A stretch of 57,691 nt of DNA from Nocardiopsis alkaliphila YIM 80379. Its GTDB lineage: Bacteria; Actinomycetota; Actinomycetes; Streptosporangiales; Streptosporangiaceae. Where the stretch lies: assembly GCF_000341005.1 (NCBI RefSeq), contig NZ_ANBD01000124.1, forward strand, positions 29,584-87,274, given 5' to 3'. Under the pieces are notes generated by a model. It ran no database searches, had not been told where the DNA came from, and worked only from the letters and a program-made list of their open reading frames with translations. This document shows positions 51,301 to 57,691 of this stretch, piece after piece (within the stretch, counting starts at the first letter, position 1; every line of letters starts with the position of its first letter). A program made the translations under genes and the position numbers.

Positions 51301-53482
51301 CATCAGCGCCCCGGAAGCCACCGCACCGTTGGCCGAGCACGAGGTACGTGTCGCGGTGCGCGCCGCTGGTGTGAACTTCCGTGACGTCGTTGTCGGCCTG
51401 GGTCTGGTGGAGAACGAAACCGGAATGGGGATCGAAGGCGCCGGGGTGGTGGTGGAGACGGGGGAACAGGTCACCGATCTGGCCCCCGGTGACCGGGTCA
51501 CCGGCATGTTCGATGGCGCTTTCGGCCCCTTGGCCGTCGCGGACCGTCGCAGACTCGCCCGTATCCCCGAGGGATGGAGTTTCGAGGACGCGGCCGCCGT
51601 CCCGGTCGTCTACGCGACCGCCTACCACGGGTTGGTCGACCTGGCGGCGTTGCGCCCGGGGGAGAGTGTGCTGATCCATGCGGCGGCGGGTGGTGTGGGC
51701 CTGGCCGCCGTGCAACTCGCCCAGTACATGGGGGCGAGGGTGTTCGGTACCGCGAGCCCGCACAAGTGGTCGGTTCTGTCCGAGTACGGCTTGTCCGAGG
51801 ATCGGCTGGCGTCCTCACGAACGCTGGACTTCGAACAGAGGATACGGGCGGCCAATGACGGCCGAGGTGTGGACGTGGTCCTGAACTCGCTCACCGGCGA
51901 GGCGGTGGACGCCTCCTTGCGGCTGTTGCGTTCTCCCGGAGATGGGGAAGGCCCCGGCGGCAGGTTCGTGGAGATGGGTAAGACCGACATCCGTTCGCAG
52001 GAGGAGGTCGCCGCCATCCACCCAGGGCGCGGATACCAGGCATTCAGCCTGCCGGACGTGGCCCCCGAACGGATCGGGCAGATGCTCGAACGGGTATTGG
52101 AACTGTTCGAGTCGGGAGCGCTCCAGCCTTCGCCCGTCACCGTCCACGACGTCCGCGATGTCGGGGCCGCCTTCCGCGCCCTGCAACGTGGTGAGACGGT
52201 CGGCAAGACGGTGCTGACCATTCCGGCGCCCTTCCCGCAGGACGGAACCGTTCTGGTCACCGGAGGTACCGGAACCCTCGGCCACCGGGTGGCACGCCAC
52301 CTGGTCACCGGATACGGGGTGCGTCACCTGACCTTGATCAGCCGCAGTGGTGCCGCCGCCGAGGGCCAGGACGAACGTACCGATGAGCTGCGTGCCTTGG
52401 GCGCCGAGGTCGACGTGCAGTCCTGTGACGCAGCTGATCGGGTGGGGCTGTCCCGTCTCCTGGACTCGCTGGACCGTCCGTTGCGCGGAGTGGTGCACAC
52501 CGCCGGTGTGCTCGACGACGCCACCGTGTCCTCCTTGACGGACGCACGGCTCGAACGAGTACTGCGGCCCAAGGTCGACGCCGCGTGGAACCTGCACGAG
52601 CTCACCGCTGATCTGGACCTGGGCGCGTTCGTGCTGTTCTCCTCGGTGGCCGGGGTGTTGGGCAATCCGGGACAGGCCAACTACGCCGCGGCCAACGTGT
52701 TCTGTGACGCGTTGGCTCATCATCGCCGCGTCCTGGGTCTGCCGGGCACGTCCCTGGCCTGGGGGCTGTGGGAAGAGAGCAGTGGGATGACCGGCCACCT
52801 GGATGGATCCGACCTGGCGGTGTTGGGGCGCGGCGGTTTGCTACCGATGCCCACCGACCGGGCACTGGCCCACATGGACACCGCGCTGTATCTGGATCGG
52901 GCGGTCTTCGTGCCCGCCCTGCTGGACCTGGAGAACGCTCCCGACCTGCACGTGCTTCGTGCGCTCACCGGCGGCACGGGGGCGACCGAGACCCGTGCCG
53001 GATCGGAGGGTTCCGGTCGGCGGAGCGTGTTCTCCTCCGATCACCTCGCAACGTTGCCCGAAGCCGAACGCGACCGGTTGCTGCTCACCGAGGTTCGTAC
53101 GCACACCGCCGTGGTGCTGGGTCACGGAGAGGAGGGGGCCACCCGGATCACCGCGGACCGACCCTTCACCGAGCTGGGACTGGACTCCCTCACCGGGGTG
53201 GAGTTGCGCAACCGACTCGGTGAAGCCGTGGGTCTGCGCCTGCCCGCCACCGCCGTGTTCGACCATCCCACCCCGCGCGCCATGGCGCGCCTGATCATCG
53301 ACCTCCTCCTGCCCCAGGAGGTCGAGACGACTGAAGAGACGGACGACCCCGGCGGCGAAAGCACTGACACGCTCGACGCCGGCGCCGAACAGGACGAGAT
53401 CGACGAGATGGACCTCGACGACCTGGTCGACCTGGCGTTGCAGAGCCAGGGACCCACGACCCCGGGTGGACAGGAGAACTGA
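45398..53482 (+). CDS. type I PKS: loading KSQ-AT-ACP, then AT-less KS-DH-ER-KR-ACP module
   Basis: A 2694-residue protein; ATG 45398 has GGAGG upstream. Loading: KS with Gln174 in place of the active Cys (AGQSSS), AT (GHSQGE, Ser621; YASH 720-723, methylmalonyl type), ACP (Ser949). Extension module: KS (Cys1200 in DTACSAS), DH (His1523 in DHRLLGRTVLP; Asp1688), ER (HAAAGGVGLAAVQ, about 2093), KR (TGGTGTLG; B-type LDD 2372-2374; Tyr2429), ACP (Ser2597) and an acidic docking tail. Between KS and DH an AT is missing: after the KS end (residue about 1454) only ~20 residues precede the post-AT motif PFDRSRHWV. The stop overlaps the next ATG by one base. Confidence 0.93.
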   Translation: MVTGTQAPPRPDELVAVVGLSCRLPGAATPDAFWRLLCEGREAIGAPPERLGGSSGARDERWGGYLDRAEHFDAAFFGISEDEALAMDPQQRLMLELSWEAVENSRRAPDSLRDTRTGVFTGAIADDYALLRQGSGNVGMNHHSLAGTQRGMIANRVSYALGLSGPSLTIDAGQSSSLVSVHMAAESLRRGESDLALAGGVNLILVPESTDSVDRFGGLSADARCYTFDERANGYVRGEGGAVLVLKSLDRALADGDRVHAVLRGGAVNNSGRTRALSRPEVAGQAAVLRAAHAHAGVDPARVGYVELHGTGTRAGDPVEAAALGSVFADTRNDPLRVGSVKTNIGHLEGAAGIVGLLKVVLSLSHGQLPPSLNYERPNPAIDMDGLRLAPQVTREPWPAQTPFAGVSSFGMGGTNCHLVLGPPPRTSDGVPGGDGHLDPVPWVLSARSEQALREQASALHRFVSARPGVRPEDVGVSLATTRTVFEHRAVILASGESAAHDLESVRPSVVPNTDRARLGPVLVFPGQGGQWAGMARDLLDGQDVLSRMFTARLRRCERALEPYVDWSLTQVLRGDAQAPTPVGPGARVDVVQPVLWALMVSLAGVWSDLGVEPAAVVGHSQGEIAAACVAGALSLEDGARVVTLRSRALRGLAGTGAMASFGMSESAAEGLAARHDDLHVAVVNGPGSVVLSGAPRSVREAVHEAEERGRRAALVDVDYASHSTHVERIRDRVLDHLDGLRPRQARVPFFSTLTGDELDTARTSLDGDYWYSNLRNRVRFAQAVGELVERGHDTFIEVGPHPVLVFGIEQILENAGIEGRVLETLRRHEGDAQQFLTGIARAFTAGVDVDWGRLFEGTGARVIDLPTYPFQRTRLWPDTSAVEVGAIRGPGAGATEREPDEGAAGTAPVWDHEDLLTLVGEHATRLLGVDEPDQGWPGVAFRDMGFDSVLAVELRNRLSEDTGLKLASTLLYDHPDPERLVDFLVDELERAPVRTSRPSSAADATRATTASATRAMATHPAPVEDDPVAITAMACRLPGGVRSPEQLWRLVDEGVDATGPFPDNRGWDLEGIYDPEPGTPGRTYTRRGGFLYDADLFDADFFGISPREAEAMDPQQRLLLETSWEAITRAGLSPEEVRRSQIGVYVGAMPTEYGPRLGDPGSGTDGGYRLTGSTLSVASGRIAYVLGLHGPALTIDTACSASLVALHQAAGAVRRGECEMALAGGATVMAGPGMFLEFSAQRGLSPDGRCRAFSGDADGTAWAEGAGMLLLERLSQARRAGRPVLALIRGSAVNSDGASNGLTAPNRDAQERVIRQALADAGLSPSDIDAVEAHGTGTRLGDPIEARALISVYGGERPDHDDAELRLGSLKSNIGHAQAAAGVAGVIKTVEALRHGRLPRTLHADDPTGEVEWEGSGVRLLTEGEAWPDTGRPRRAAVSSFGISGTNAHMVLEGVAEEGAPVTVSEDPFDRSRHWVGTGASAVTAPGPEAEPLLDDGLELVDGGVVFAGRIGDTDQPWVLDHRLLGRTVLPGTALVGLAAHAGARVGAHDVAELTLEAPLVLPRGRATRLQVSVAAPDERDRRAVSVYSRARGEDGWTRHASGLLEPRDGQDAPATVPWPPPGAVAEDFDPDADYARLARRGYTYGPVFRGLRSVWRGEGALLAEVAIPDTQERSWPFQGTHPALLDAALHAVLLFTGETKAPTLVPFAWSGVRFVEWAGAPVTRLRVSLVPLGGDRFRLTGTAEDGSVLVTVDELVLRPIGVDGLPPAPGEEPRLYEVRWEHMPLPVPNPDLPTGLVGLADITPEMESVPDVVYAELPAGVVYAEHDPVPDSVREGLRSVLAAIRTWLDDERFAHARLALVTWRSVATLPDDPLSGLIAAPAWGLLRAAQREHPDRLILVDSDGSEESHRVLTAAVHLGEPQVALRGGRLLVPRLEHAVEEGTVTPPSTAWRVDTMKAGSLEGVSYISAPEATAPLAEHEVRVAVRAAGVNFRDVVVGLGLVENETGMGIEGAGVVVETGEQVTDLAPGDRVTGMFDGAFGPLAVADRRRLARIPEGWSFEDAAAVPVVYATAYHGLVDLAALRPGESVLIHAAAGGVGLAAVQLAQYMGARVFGTASPHKWSVLSEYGLSEDRLASSRTLDFEQRIRAANDGRGVDVVLNSLTGEAVDASLRLLRSPGDGEGPGGRFVEMGKTDIRSQEEVAAIHPGRGYQAFSLPDVAPERIGQMLERVLELFESGALQPSPVTVHDVRDVGAAFRALQRGETVGKTVLTIPAPFPQDGTVLVTGGTGTLGHRVARHLVTGYGVRHLTLISRSGAAAEGQDERTDELRALGAEVDVQSCDAADRVGLSRLLDSLDRPLRGVVHTAGVLDDATVSSLTDARLERVLRPKVDAAWNLHELTADLDLGAFVLFSSVAGVLGNPGQANYAAANVFCDALAHHRRVLGLPGTSLAWGLWEESSGMTGHLDGSDLAVLGRGGLLPMPTDRALAHMDTALYLDRAVFVPALLDLENAPDLHVLRALTGGTGATETRAGSEGSGRRSVFSSDHLATLPEAERDRLLLTEVRTHTAVVLGHGEEGATRITADRPFTELGLDSLTGVELRNRLGEAVGLRLPATAVFDHPTPRAMARLIIDLLLPQEVETTEETDDPGGESTDTLDAGAEQDEIDEMDLDDLVDLALQSQGPTTPGGQEN

Positions 53483-56400
53483 TGTCTCACGACAATGACC
53501 GTCTCGTGGCGGCGCTCCGATCCGCGATGAAGGAGAACGCCAGGTTGCGAGAGGAGGCCCAGCGCCTTCCCGAGCCCATCGCCGTCGTGGGCATGGGTTG
53601 CCGACTGCCCGGTGGCGTGAACTCCCCCGAGGACCTCTGGGACCTGCTGGAGCGAGGCGAGGACGTGATCGGCCCGTTGCCTCGGGACCGTGGTTGGGAC
53701 ATCGACGCCTTGACCGGGGAGTCCGGTGACGCCCCGCGCTCGGCGATGCGCCAGGGCTACTTCCTGGACGACGTCTCGGCCTTCGACCCGGCCTTCTTCG
53801 GTATCTCGCCGAAGGAGGCCGAGGCGATGGACCCCCAACAGCGACTGATGTTGGAAGTGGCCTGGGAAACCGTGGAGCGATCCGGGATCGTCCCCGACAG
53901 CCTCGTCGGAAGCGACACCGGGGTCTACGTCGGCTCCATCACCCAGGAATACGGTCCCCCGCTCACCCAGGCCCCCGACGACGGATTCGCGATGACGGGC
54001 ACCACCGGCAGTGCGGTCTCCGGGCGCGTGTCCTACACCTTGGGTTCGACCGGTCCCGCCTTGACGGTGGACACCGCCTGTTCCTCCTCCCTCGTAGCCG
54101 TGCAGATGGCCGTGCAGGCGCTGCGCGCGGGGGAGTGCTCCCTGGCCATCGCGGGCGGCACCACCGTCATGGTGGGACCGGGAGCGCTCACCGAGTTCAC
54201 CCACTTGCGGGGGCTGGCCCCGGACGGACGATGCAAGGCCTTCGGCGCTGACGCGGACGGGGCCGGCTTCTCCGAGGGCGTGGGCGCCGTGATGCTGGAA
54301 CGTCTCCGTGACGCCCGGCGCAACGGCCGTCGCGTCCTCGCCGTCATCCGGGGAGCCGCCGTCAACTCCGATGGCGCCTCCAACGGACTCACCGCGCCCA
54401 ACGGGCCCTCACAGACCCGGGTGATCCGTAAGGCACTGGCCGACGCCCGTTTGGAGCCGGGTGACGTGGACCTGGTGGAGGCACACGGTACCGGTACCAC
54501 GCTGGGCGACCCCATCGAGGCGCAGGCCCTCTTGGCCGCCTACGGTACGGGGCGGGAGCGGCCCCTGTGGCTCGGCTCGCTCAAGTCCAACATCGGCCAC
54601 CCTCAGGCCGCTGCCGGGGTCGTCGGCATGATCAAGCTGGTATTGGCGCTCGAACACAAAACCCTGCCGCGTACCCTGCACGCCGAGGAACCCACCCCGC
54701 ACGTGGACTGGTCCTCGGGGGCGATGAGGTTGCTGAACGAGGCCCGGCCCTGGCCGGACACGGGCCGCCCGCGTCGCGCCGCGGTCTCCTCCTTCGGATT
54801 GAGCGGTACCAACGCCCACGTGATCGTGGAGCAGGCCCCCGAAGCCGAGAGCACCGCTTCCCGGAGCGCGAGGACGGAGGGTTCCGAGGGCGGGGCCCGC
54901 GGGACGGCTCGGATCGCCGGATCGGTGCCCTGGACGCTTTCCGCCCACAGCGAGGCCGCGTTGGCCGCACAGGCCGCGCGGCTGCGCGACCACGTCATCG
55001 GCCACCCGGACCTCGATCCGATGGACGTGGGCTGGTCCCTGGCCACCACCCGCGCCGCGCTGGAGCACCGCGCCGTCGTGCAGGCCCCGGACCGTGACAC
55101 CCTTTTGGCCCGACTGGACACCTTGGCCTCCGGCCGCCCCGACCCGGACGTGGTACGCGCTGTCGCGGCTCCCGACCGTCGGCCCGTCCTGGTCTTTCCC
55201 GGTCAGGGCGGTCAGTGGCCCGGGATGGCCGAGGGGCTGCTGGGCTCCTCCCCGGAGTTCGCCGCGCACATCGCCGAGTGCGAGCAGGCCTTGGCCCCGT
55301 ACGTGGACTGGTCGCTGACCGACGTGCTGGGGCGACGCCCGGGCGCCGCGTCCTTGGAGCGCGTCGACGTCGTCCAACCGGTGCTGTGGGCGGTCATGGT
55401 CGCACTGGCCCGACTCTGGATCTCCCACGGGCTGAGCCCCGCCGCCGTGGTCGGCCATTCCCAGGGCGAGATCGCCGCCGCCTGCGTCTCCGGTGCCCTG
55501 ACCTTGACCGACGGCGCCAAGGTCGTGGCCTTGCGCAGCCGGTCCGTGCTCGAACTGTCCGGCACCGGAGCGATGGCCTCCGTCGGTCGTCCCGCCGACC
55601 TGGTGCGTGCGGACCTGGCCGAGTCGGCGGACGGGGTGTACGTGGCGGTGGTCAACAGCCCGTCGGCCACCGTCGTCGCCGGTGAACCCGAAGCCGTCCG
55701 CAAGCTGGTAAAGGACTACGAGGAGGCCGGGGTCCAGGCGCGGATGATCGCCGTGGACTACGCGTCGCACACTCCGCACGTGGAAAGGTCGCGGGCCCGA
55801 CTGACCGGCGAGCTGTCCGGTGTTCAGGCGCGTCGACCCGACATCCCCATGTACTCCACCCTCACCGGAGAGATGGTCGAGGCCGGTGAACTGGACGCCG
55901 AGTACTGGTACCGCAACCTGAGCGATCCGGTCGAGTTCGGTCGGGTCGTACACAACCTGCTCGTCGACGAGCACGACGTGTTCGTGGAGGTCGGCCCGCA
56001 TCCGGTGTTGAGCATCGCCCTCCAAGAGTGCGCCGAGGCGGCGAACCTGCCCGAAACCGTGGTCCTGGGCACCCTACGCCGACAGGAGGGCGGCCTGGAC
56101 CGCTTTCTCACCTCGCTCGCCGAGGCGCACGCCTGCGGTCTGTCGGTCGACTGGCGGAGCGTGTTCGGCGATGGTGCCCGCGAGGTGGACCTTCCCACCT
56201 ACGCCTTCCAACACCAGCGGTACTGGCGAGTCAACCCCGCTCACGGCGCGGCCGTGACACCGACGGTGTCCTCCACCCCGGAACCGGACACCCCCGGCGC
56301 CGAGACACCGGTGCGATGGGAACTACCGCCGGGCCTATCGGCCCAGGAACGTGAGGAGGCCGCCCTGGCCATGGTCCGGGAGGAGACCGCCGTGCTCCTC

Positions 56401-56835
56401 GGTCACACCGACGCCACCACCGTCGAGTCCCACCGGGGCTTCCTCGACGCGGGCGGTACCTCCTTGGCCGCCGTCCGACTGCGCAATCGCATCAACGAGT
56501 TGACCGGTCTCGAACTGCCCGTGACCGTGGTCCTGGATCACTCCACCCCGAGGGCCTTGGCCCGCCACGTCGTCGAACGGTTGGACCGTACCGAGGCCAT
56601 GGCCGGGCCGCCTCCGCTTCCGGTGCTGTCGGAGCTGGAACGCCTGGAGAGGGCGGTGCGCGGCGGTGACGTCGACGGCGCCACGCGAGAGGTGCTCGGT
56701 GCCCGTCTACGCGATCTGCTGGGTGCTCTGAGCGAGGGCTCCGGCCGGGACCTGGATTCGGCGGACATCGACCTGGACGAGGCCAGCGACGACCAGCTCC
56801 TGGACTTCATCGACCAGGAATTCGGGATCTCCTGA
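53482..56835 (+). CDS. type I PKS module KS-AT-ACP
   Basis: A 1117-residue single module. A coiled-coil docking segment (NDRLVAALRSAMKENARLREEAQRL) opens the protein. KS Cys200 lies in DTACSSSL; KS His motifs EAHGTGTTLGDP and SNIGHPQAA are intact. The AT has Ser660 (GHSQGE) and YASH (760-763), indicating methylmalonyl-CoA. There is no DH, ER or KR, so the beta-keto group would stay. The ACP serine (994) lies in the unusual context DAGGTSLAAV. The C-terminal 75 residues form a helical, acidic docking region. Its start overlaps the upstream PKS stop (TGATG). Confidence 0.93.
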   Translation: MSHDNDRLVAALRSAMKENARLREEAQRLPEPIAVVGMGCRLPGGVNSPEDLWDLLERGEDVIGPLPRDRGWDIDALTGESGDAPRSAMRQGYFLDDVSAFDPAFFGISPKEAEAMDPQQRLMLEVAWETVERSGIVPDSLVGSDTGVYVGSITQEYGPPLTQAPDDGFAMTGTTGSAVSGRVSYTLGSTGPALTVDTACSSSLVAVQMAVQALRAGECSLAIAGGTTVMVGPGALTEFTHLRGLAPDGRCKAFGADADGAGFSEGVGAVMLERLRDARRNGRRVLAVIRGAAVNSDGASNGLTAPNGPSQTRVIRKALADARLEPGDVDLVEAHGTGTTLGDPIEAQALLAAYGTGRERPLWLGSLKSNIGHPQAAAGVVGMIKLVLALEHKTLPRTLHAEEPTPHVDWSSGAMRLLNEARPWPDTGRPRRAAVSSFGLSGTNAHVIVEQAPEAESTASRSARTEGSEGGARGTARIAGSVPWTLSAHSEAALAAQAARLRDHVIGHPDLDPMDVGWSLATTRAALEHRAVVQAPDRDTLLARLDTLASGRPDPDVVRAVAAPDRRPVLVFPGQGGQWPGMAEGLLGSSPEFAAHIAECEQALAPYVDWSLTDVLGRRPGAASLERVDVVQPVLWAVMVALARLWISHGLSPAAVVGHSQGEIAAACVSGALTLTDGAKVVALRSRSVLELSGTGAMASVGRPADLVRADLAESADGVYVAVVNSPSATVVAGEPEAVRKLVKDYEEAGVQARMIAVDYASHTPHVERSRARLTGELSGVQARRPDIPMYSTLTGEMVEAGELDAEYWYRNLSDPVEFGRVVHNLLVDEHDVFVEVGPHPVLSIALQECAEAANLPETVVLGTLRRQEGGLDRFLTSLAEAHACGLSVDWRSVFGDGAREVDLPTYAFQHQRYWRVNPAHGAAVTPTVSSTPEPDTPGAETPVRWELPPGLSAQEREEAALAMVREETAVLLGHTDATTVESHRGFLDAGGTSLAAVRLRNRINELTGLELPVTVVLDHSTPRALARHVVERLDRTEAMAGPPPLPVLSELERLERAVRGGDVDGATREVLGARLRDLLGALSEGSGRDLDSADIDLDEASDDQLLDFIDQEFGIS

Positions 56836-56869
56836 CCGGTAGGAACGAAATTCGAGGGTGGACACAGCG

Positions 56870-57691
56870 ATGACTAACGAGAACAAGTTCCGTGACCTGG
56901 TCAAGAAGATGGCGGTCGACCTGCGTCGGGCTCGTGACCGCGTCGAGGAACTGGAGGAACGCGACCGGGAACCCATCGCGGTGATCGGCGTGGGCTGTCG
57001 CTTCCCAGGTGGTGTCGATTCCCCACGGGGCCTGTGGGAATTGGTGGCCGAAGGGCGCGAGACCCTCGCGGAGTTCCCGACGGACCGTGACTGGGACCTG
57101 GAACACCTCTATGACCCCGACCCCGAGGCGGCTGGTCGCACCTACGTGCGCCACTCCCACTTCCTCGACGGCGCGGGCGACTTCGATCCGGGCTTCTTCG
57201 GGATCAACCCCCGGGAGGCCCTCGCCATGGACCCCCAGCACAGGCAGATCATGGAGACTTCCTGGGAGGGCCTCGAACACGCCGGGATCGATCCCGCCAC
57301 CTTGCGCTCCACCCCCGCCGGCGTGTTCATGGGCGTGGTCGGTCAGACCTACGGACCGCCCGTCCAGACGTCGACCGATGGTCTTGACGGCTATCGCGTG
57401 ACCGGCTCGATGCCCGCCGTGGCCGCCGGACGCGTCTCCTACACCCTGGGCTTGGAAGGGCCCGCCATCACCGTCGACACCGCTTGTTCCTCCTCCTTGG
57501 TCGCCCTGCACCTGGCCATCAGGTCACTGCGCGCGGGTGAATCCTCGCTCGCCTTGGCCGGGGGCGGCACGATCTACACCGACACCTCCTCGTGGGTGTC
57601 CTTCAGCAGCCAGCGCGCCCTGTCCCCGGACGGGCGCTGCAAGGCGTTCTCGGCCCACGCCGATGGCACCGGCTGGGGGGAGGCCGCCGGG
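56870..57691 (+). CDS. type I PKS, N-terminal part (docking domain and KS), cut by window end
   Basis: The first 274 codons of a third PKS, open at the right edge. MTNENKFRDLVKKMAVDLRR starts a coiled-coil docking segment matched to the preceding protein's C-terminus. The KS begins at about residue 34 (PIAVIGVGCRFPGG) and contains the active Cys206 in TVDTACSSSLVALHLA. It starts 34 bp after the previous stop, so all three PKS genes form one operon. Later domains are outside the window. Confidence 0.92.
   Translation, partial: MTNENKFRDLVKKMAVDLRRARDRVEELEERDREPIAVIGVGCRFPGGVDSPRGLWELVAEGRETLAEFPTDRDWDLEHLYDPDPEAAGRTYVRHSHFLDGAGDFDPGFFGINPREALAMDPQHRQIMETSWEGLEHAGIDPATLRSTPAGVFMGVVGQTYGPPVQTSTDGLDGYRVTGSMPAVAAGRVSYTLGLEGPAITVDTACSSSLVALHLAIRSLRAGESSLALAGGGTIYTDTSSWVSFSSQRALSPDGRCKAFSAHADGTGWGEAAG

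Overview
The window is high-GC actinobacterial DNA. GTG and TTG starts, a cvn-type conservon, the DUF6230/DUF6114 pair, a type I PKS and two tRNA-Lys(CUU) genes all fit a filamentous actinomycete. Nocardiopsis or a relative is my best guess, from general gene style only. No phage, insertion sequence with a transposase, or CRISPR array was seen.

Layout. (1) 1-4277: tail of a SpoIIE-type phosphatase, a CHASE3/HAMP histidine kinase, an Rcp1-like response regulator, and a low-molecular-weight phosphatase next to a fructosamine-kinase-like protein (probable protein deglycation pair). (2) 4392-10570: a leftward MalG/MalF/lipoprotein sugar ABC transporter, then rightward a Gfo/Idh/MocA dehydrogenase and a four-carbon acid sugar kinase family protein. 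(3) 10634-18520: an oxidation cluster with alpha/beta hydrolase, DUF4873 protein, Baeyer-Villiger-type monooxygenase, AurF-like diiron oxygenase, SDR, a divergent MerR regulator and a GMC oxidoreductase. Related palindromes lie in front of the SDR/diiron and GMC promoters. (4) 18738-26511: DUF6230/DUF6114 membrane pair, a UvrD-like helicase with a RelE-like front end, a strongly folded 165-bp non-coding element, a DUF1707 protein, a SanA/YdcF protein and an unknown protein. (5) 26814-31467: murQ with an RpiR/MurR-type regulator, a tandem pair of tRNA-Lys genes with matching terminators, and two Septum_form lipoproteins. (6) 32289-38519: a 27-bp perfect palindrome followed by a six-gene dipeptide/oligosaccharide-type ABC operon containing a 63-aa membrane protein. 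(7) 39560-44959: a conservon (soluble CvnA-like ATPase, roadblock protein with a poly-G frameshift, DUF742 protein, GTPase) followed by a styrene/indole-monooxygenase-like flavoprotein. (8) 45398 to the end: the start of a modular type I PKS.

The PKS is the most notable part. The first polypeptide reads KSQ-AT-ACP / KS-DH-ER-KR-ACP, and its extension module has no AT: the KS tail is joined almost directly to the short post-AT motif that normally precedes DH. The second polypeptide is KS-AT-ACP, and the third begins with a KS cut by the window end. Both ATs carry the YASH motif typical of methylmalonyl-CoA. The expected start is a propionyl unit, fully reduced at the first extension if a malonyl-type unit reaches the AT-less module from another AT. 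The conservon and flavin monooxygenase immediately upstream may regulate or tailor this pathway, but that link is inference from position only.
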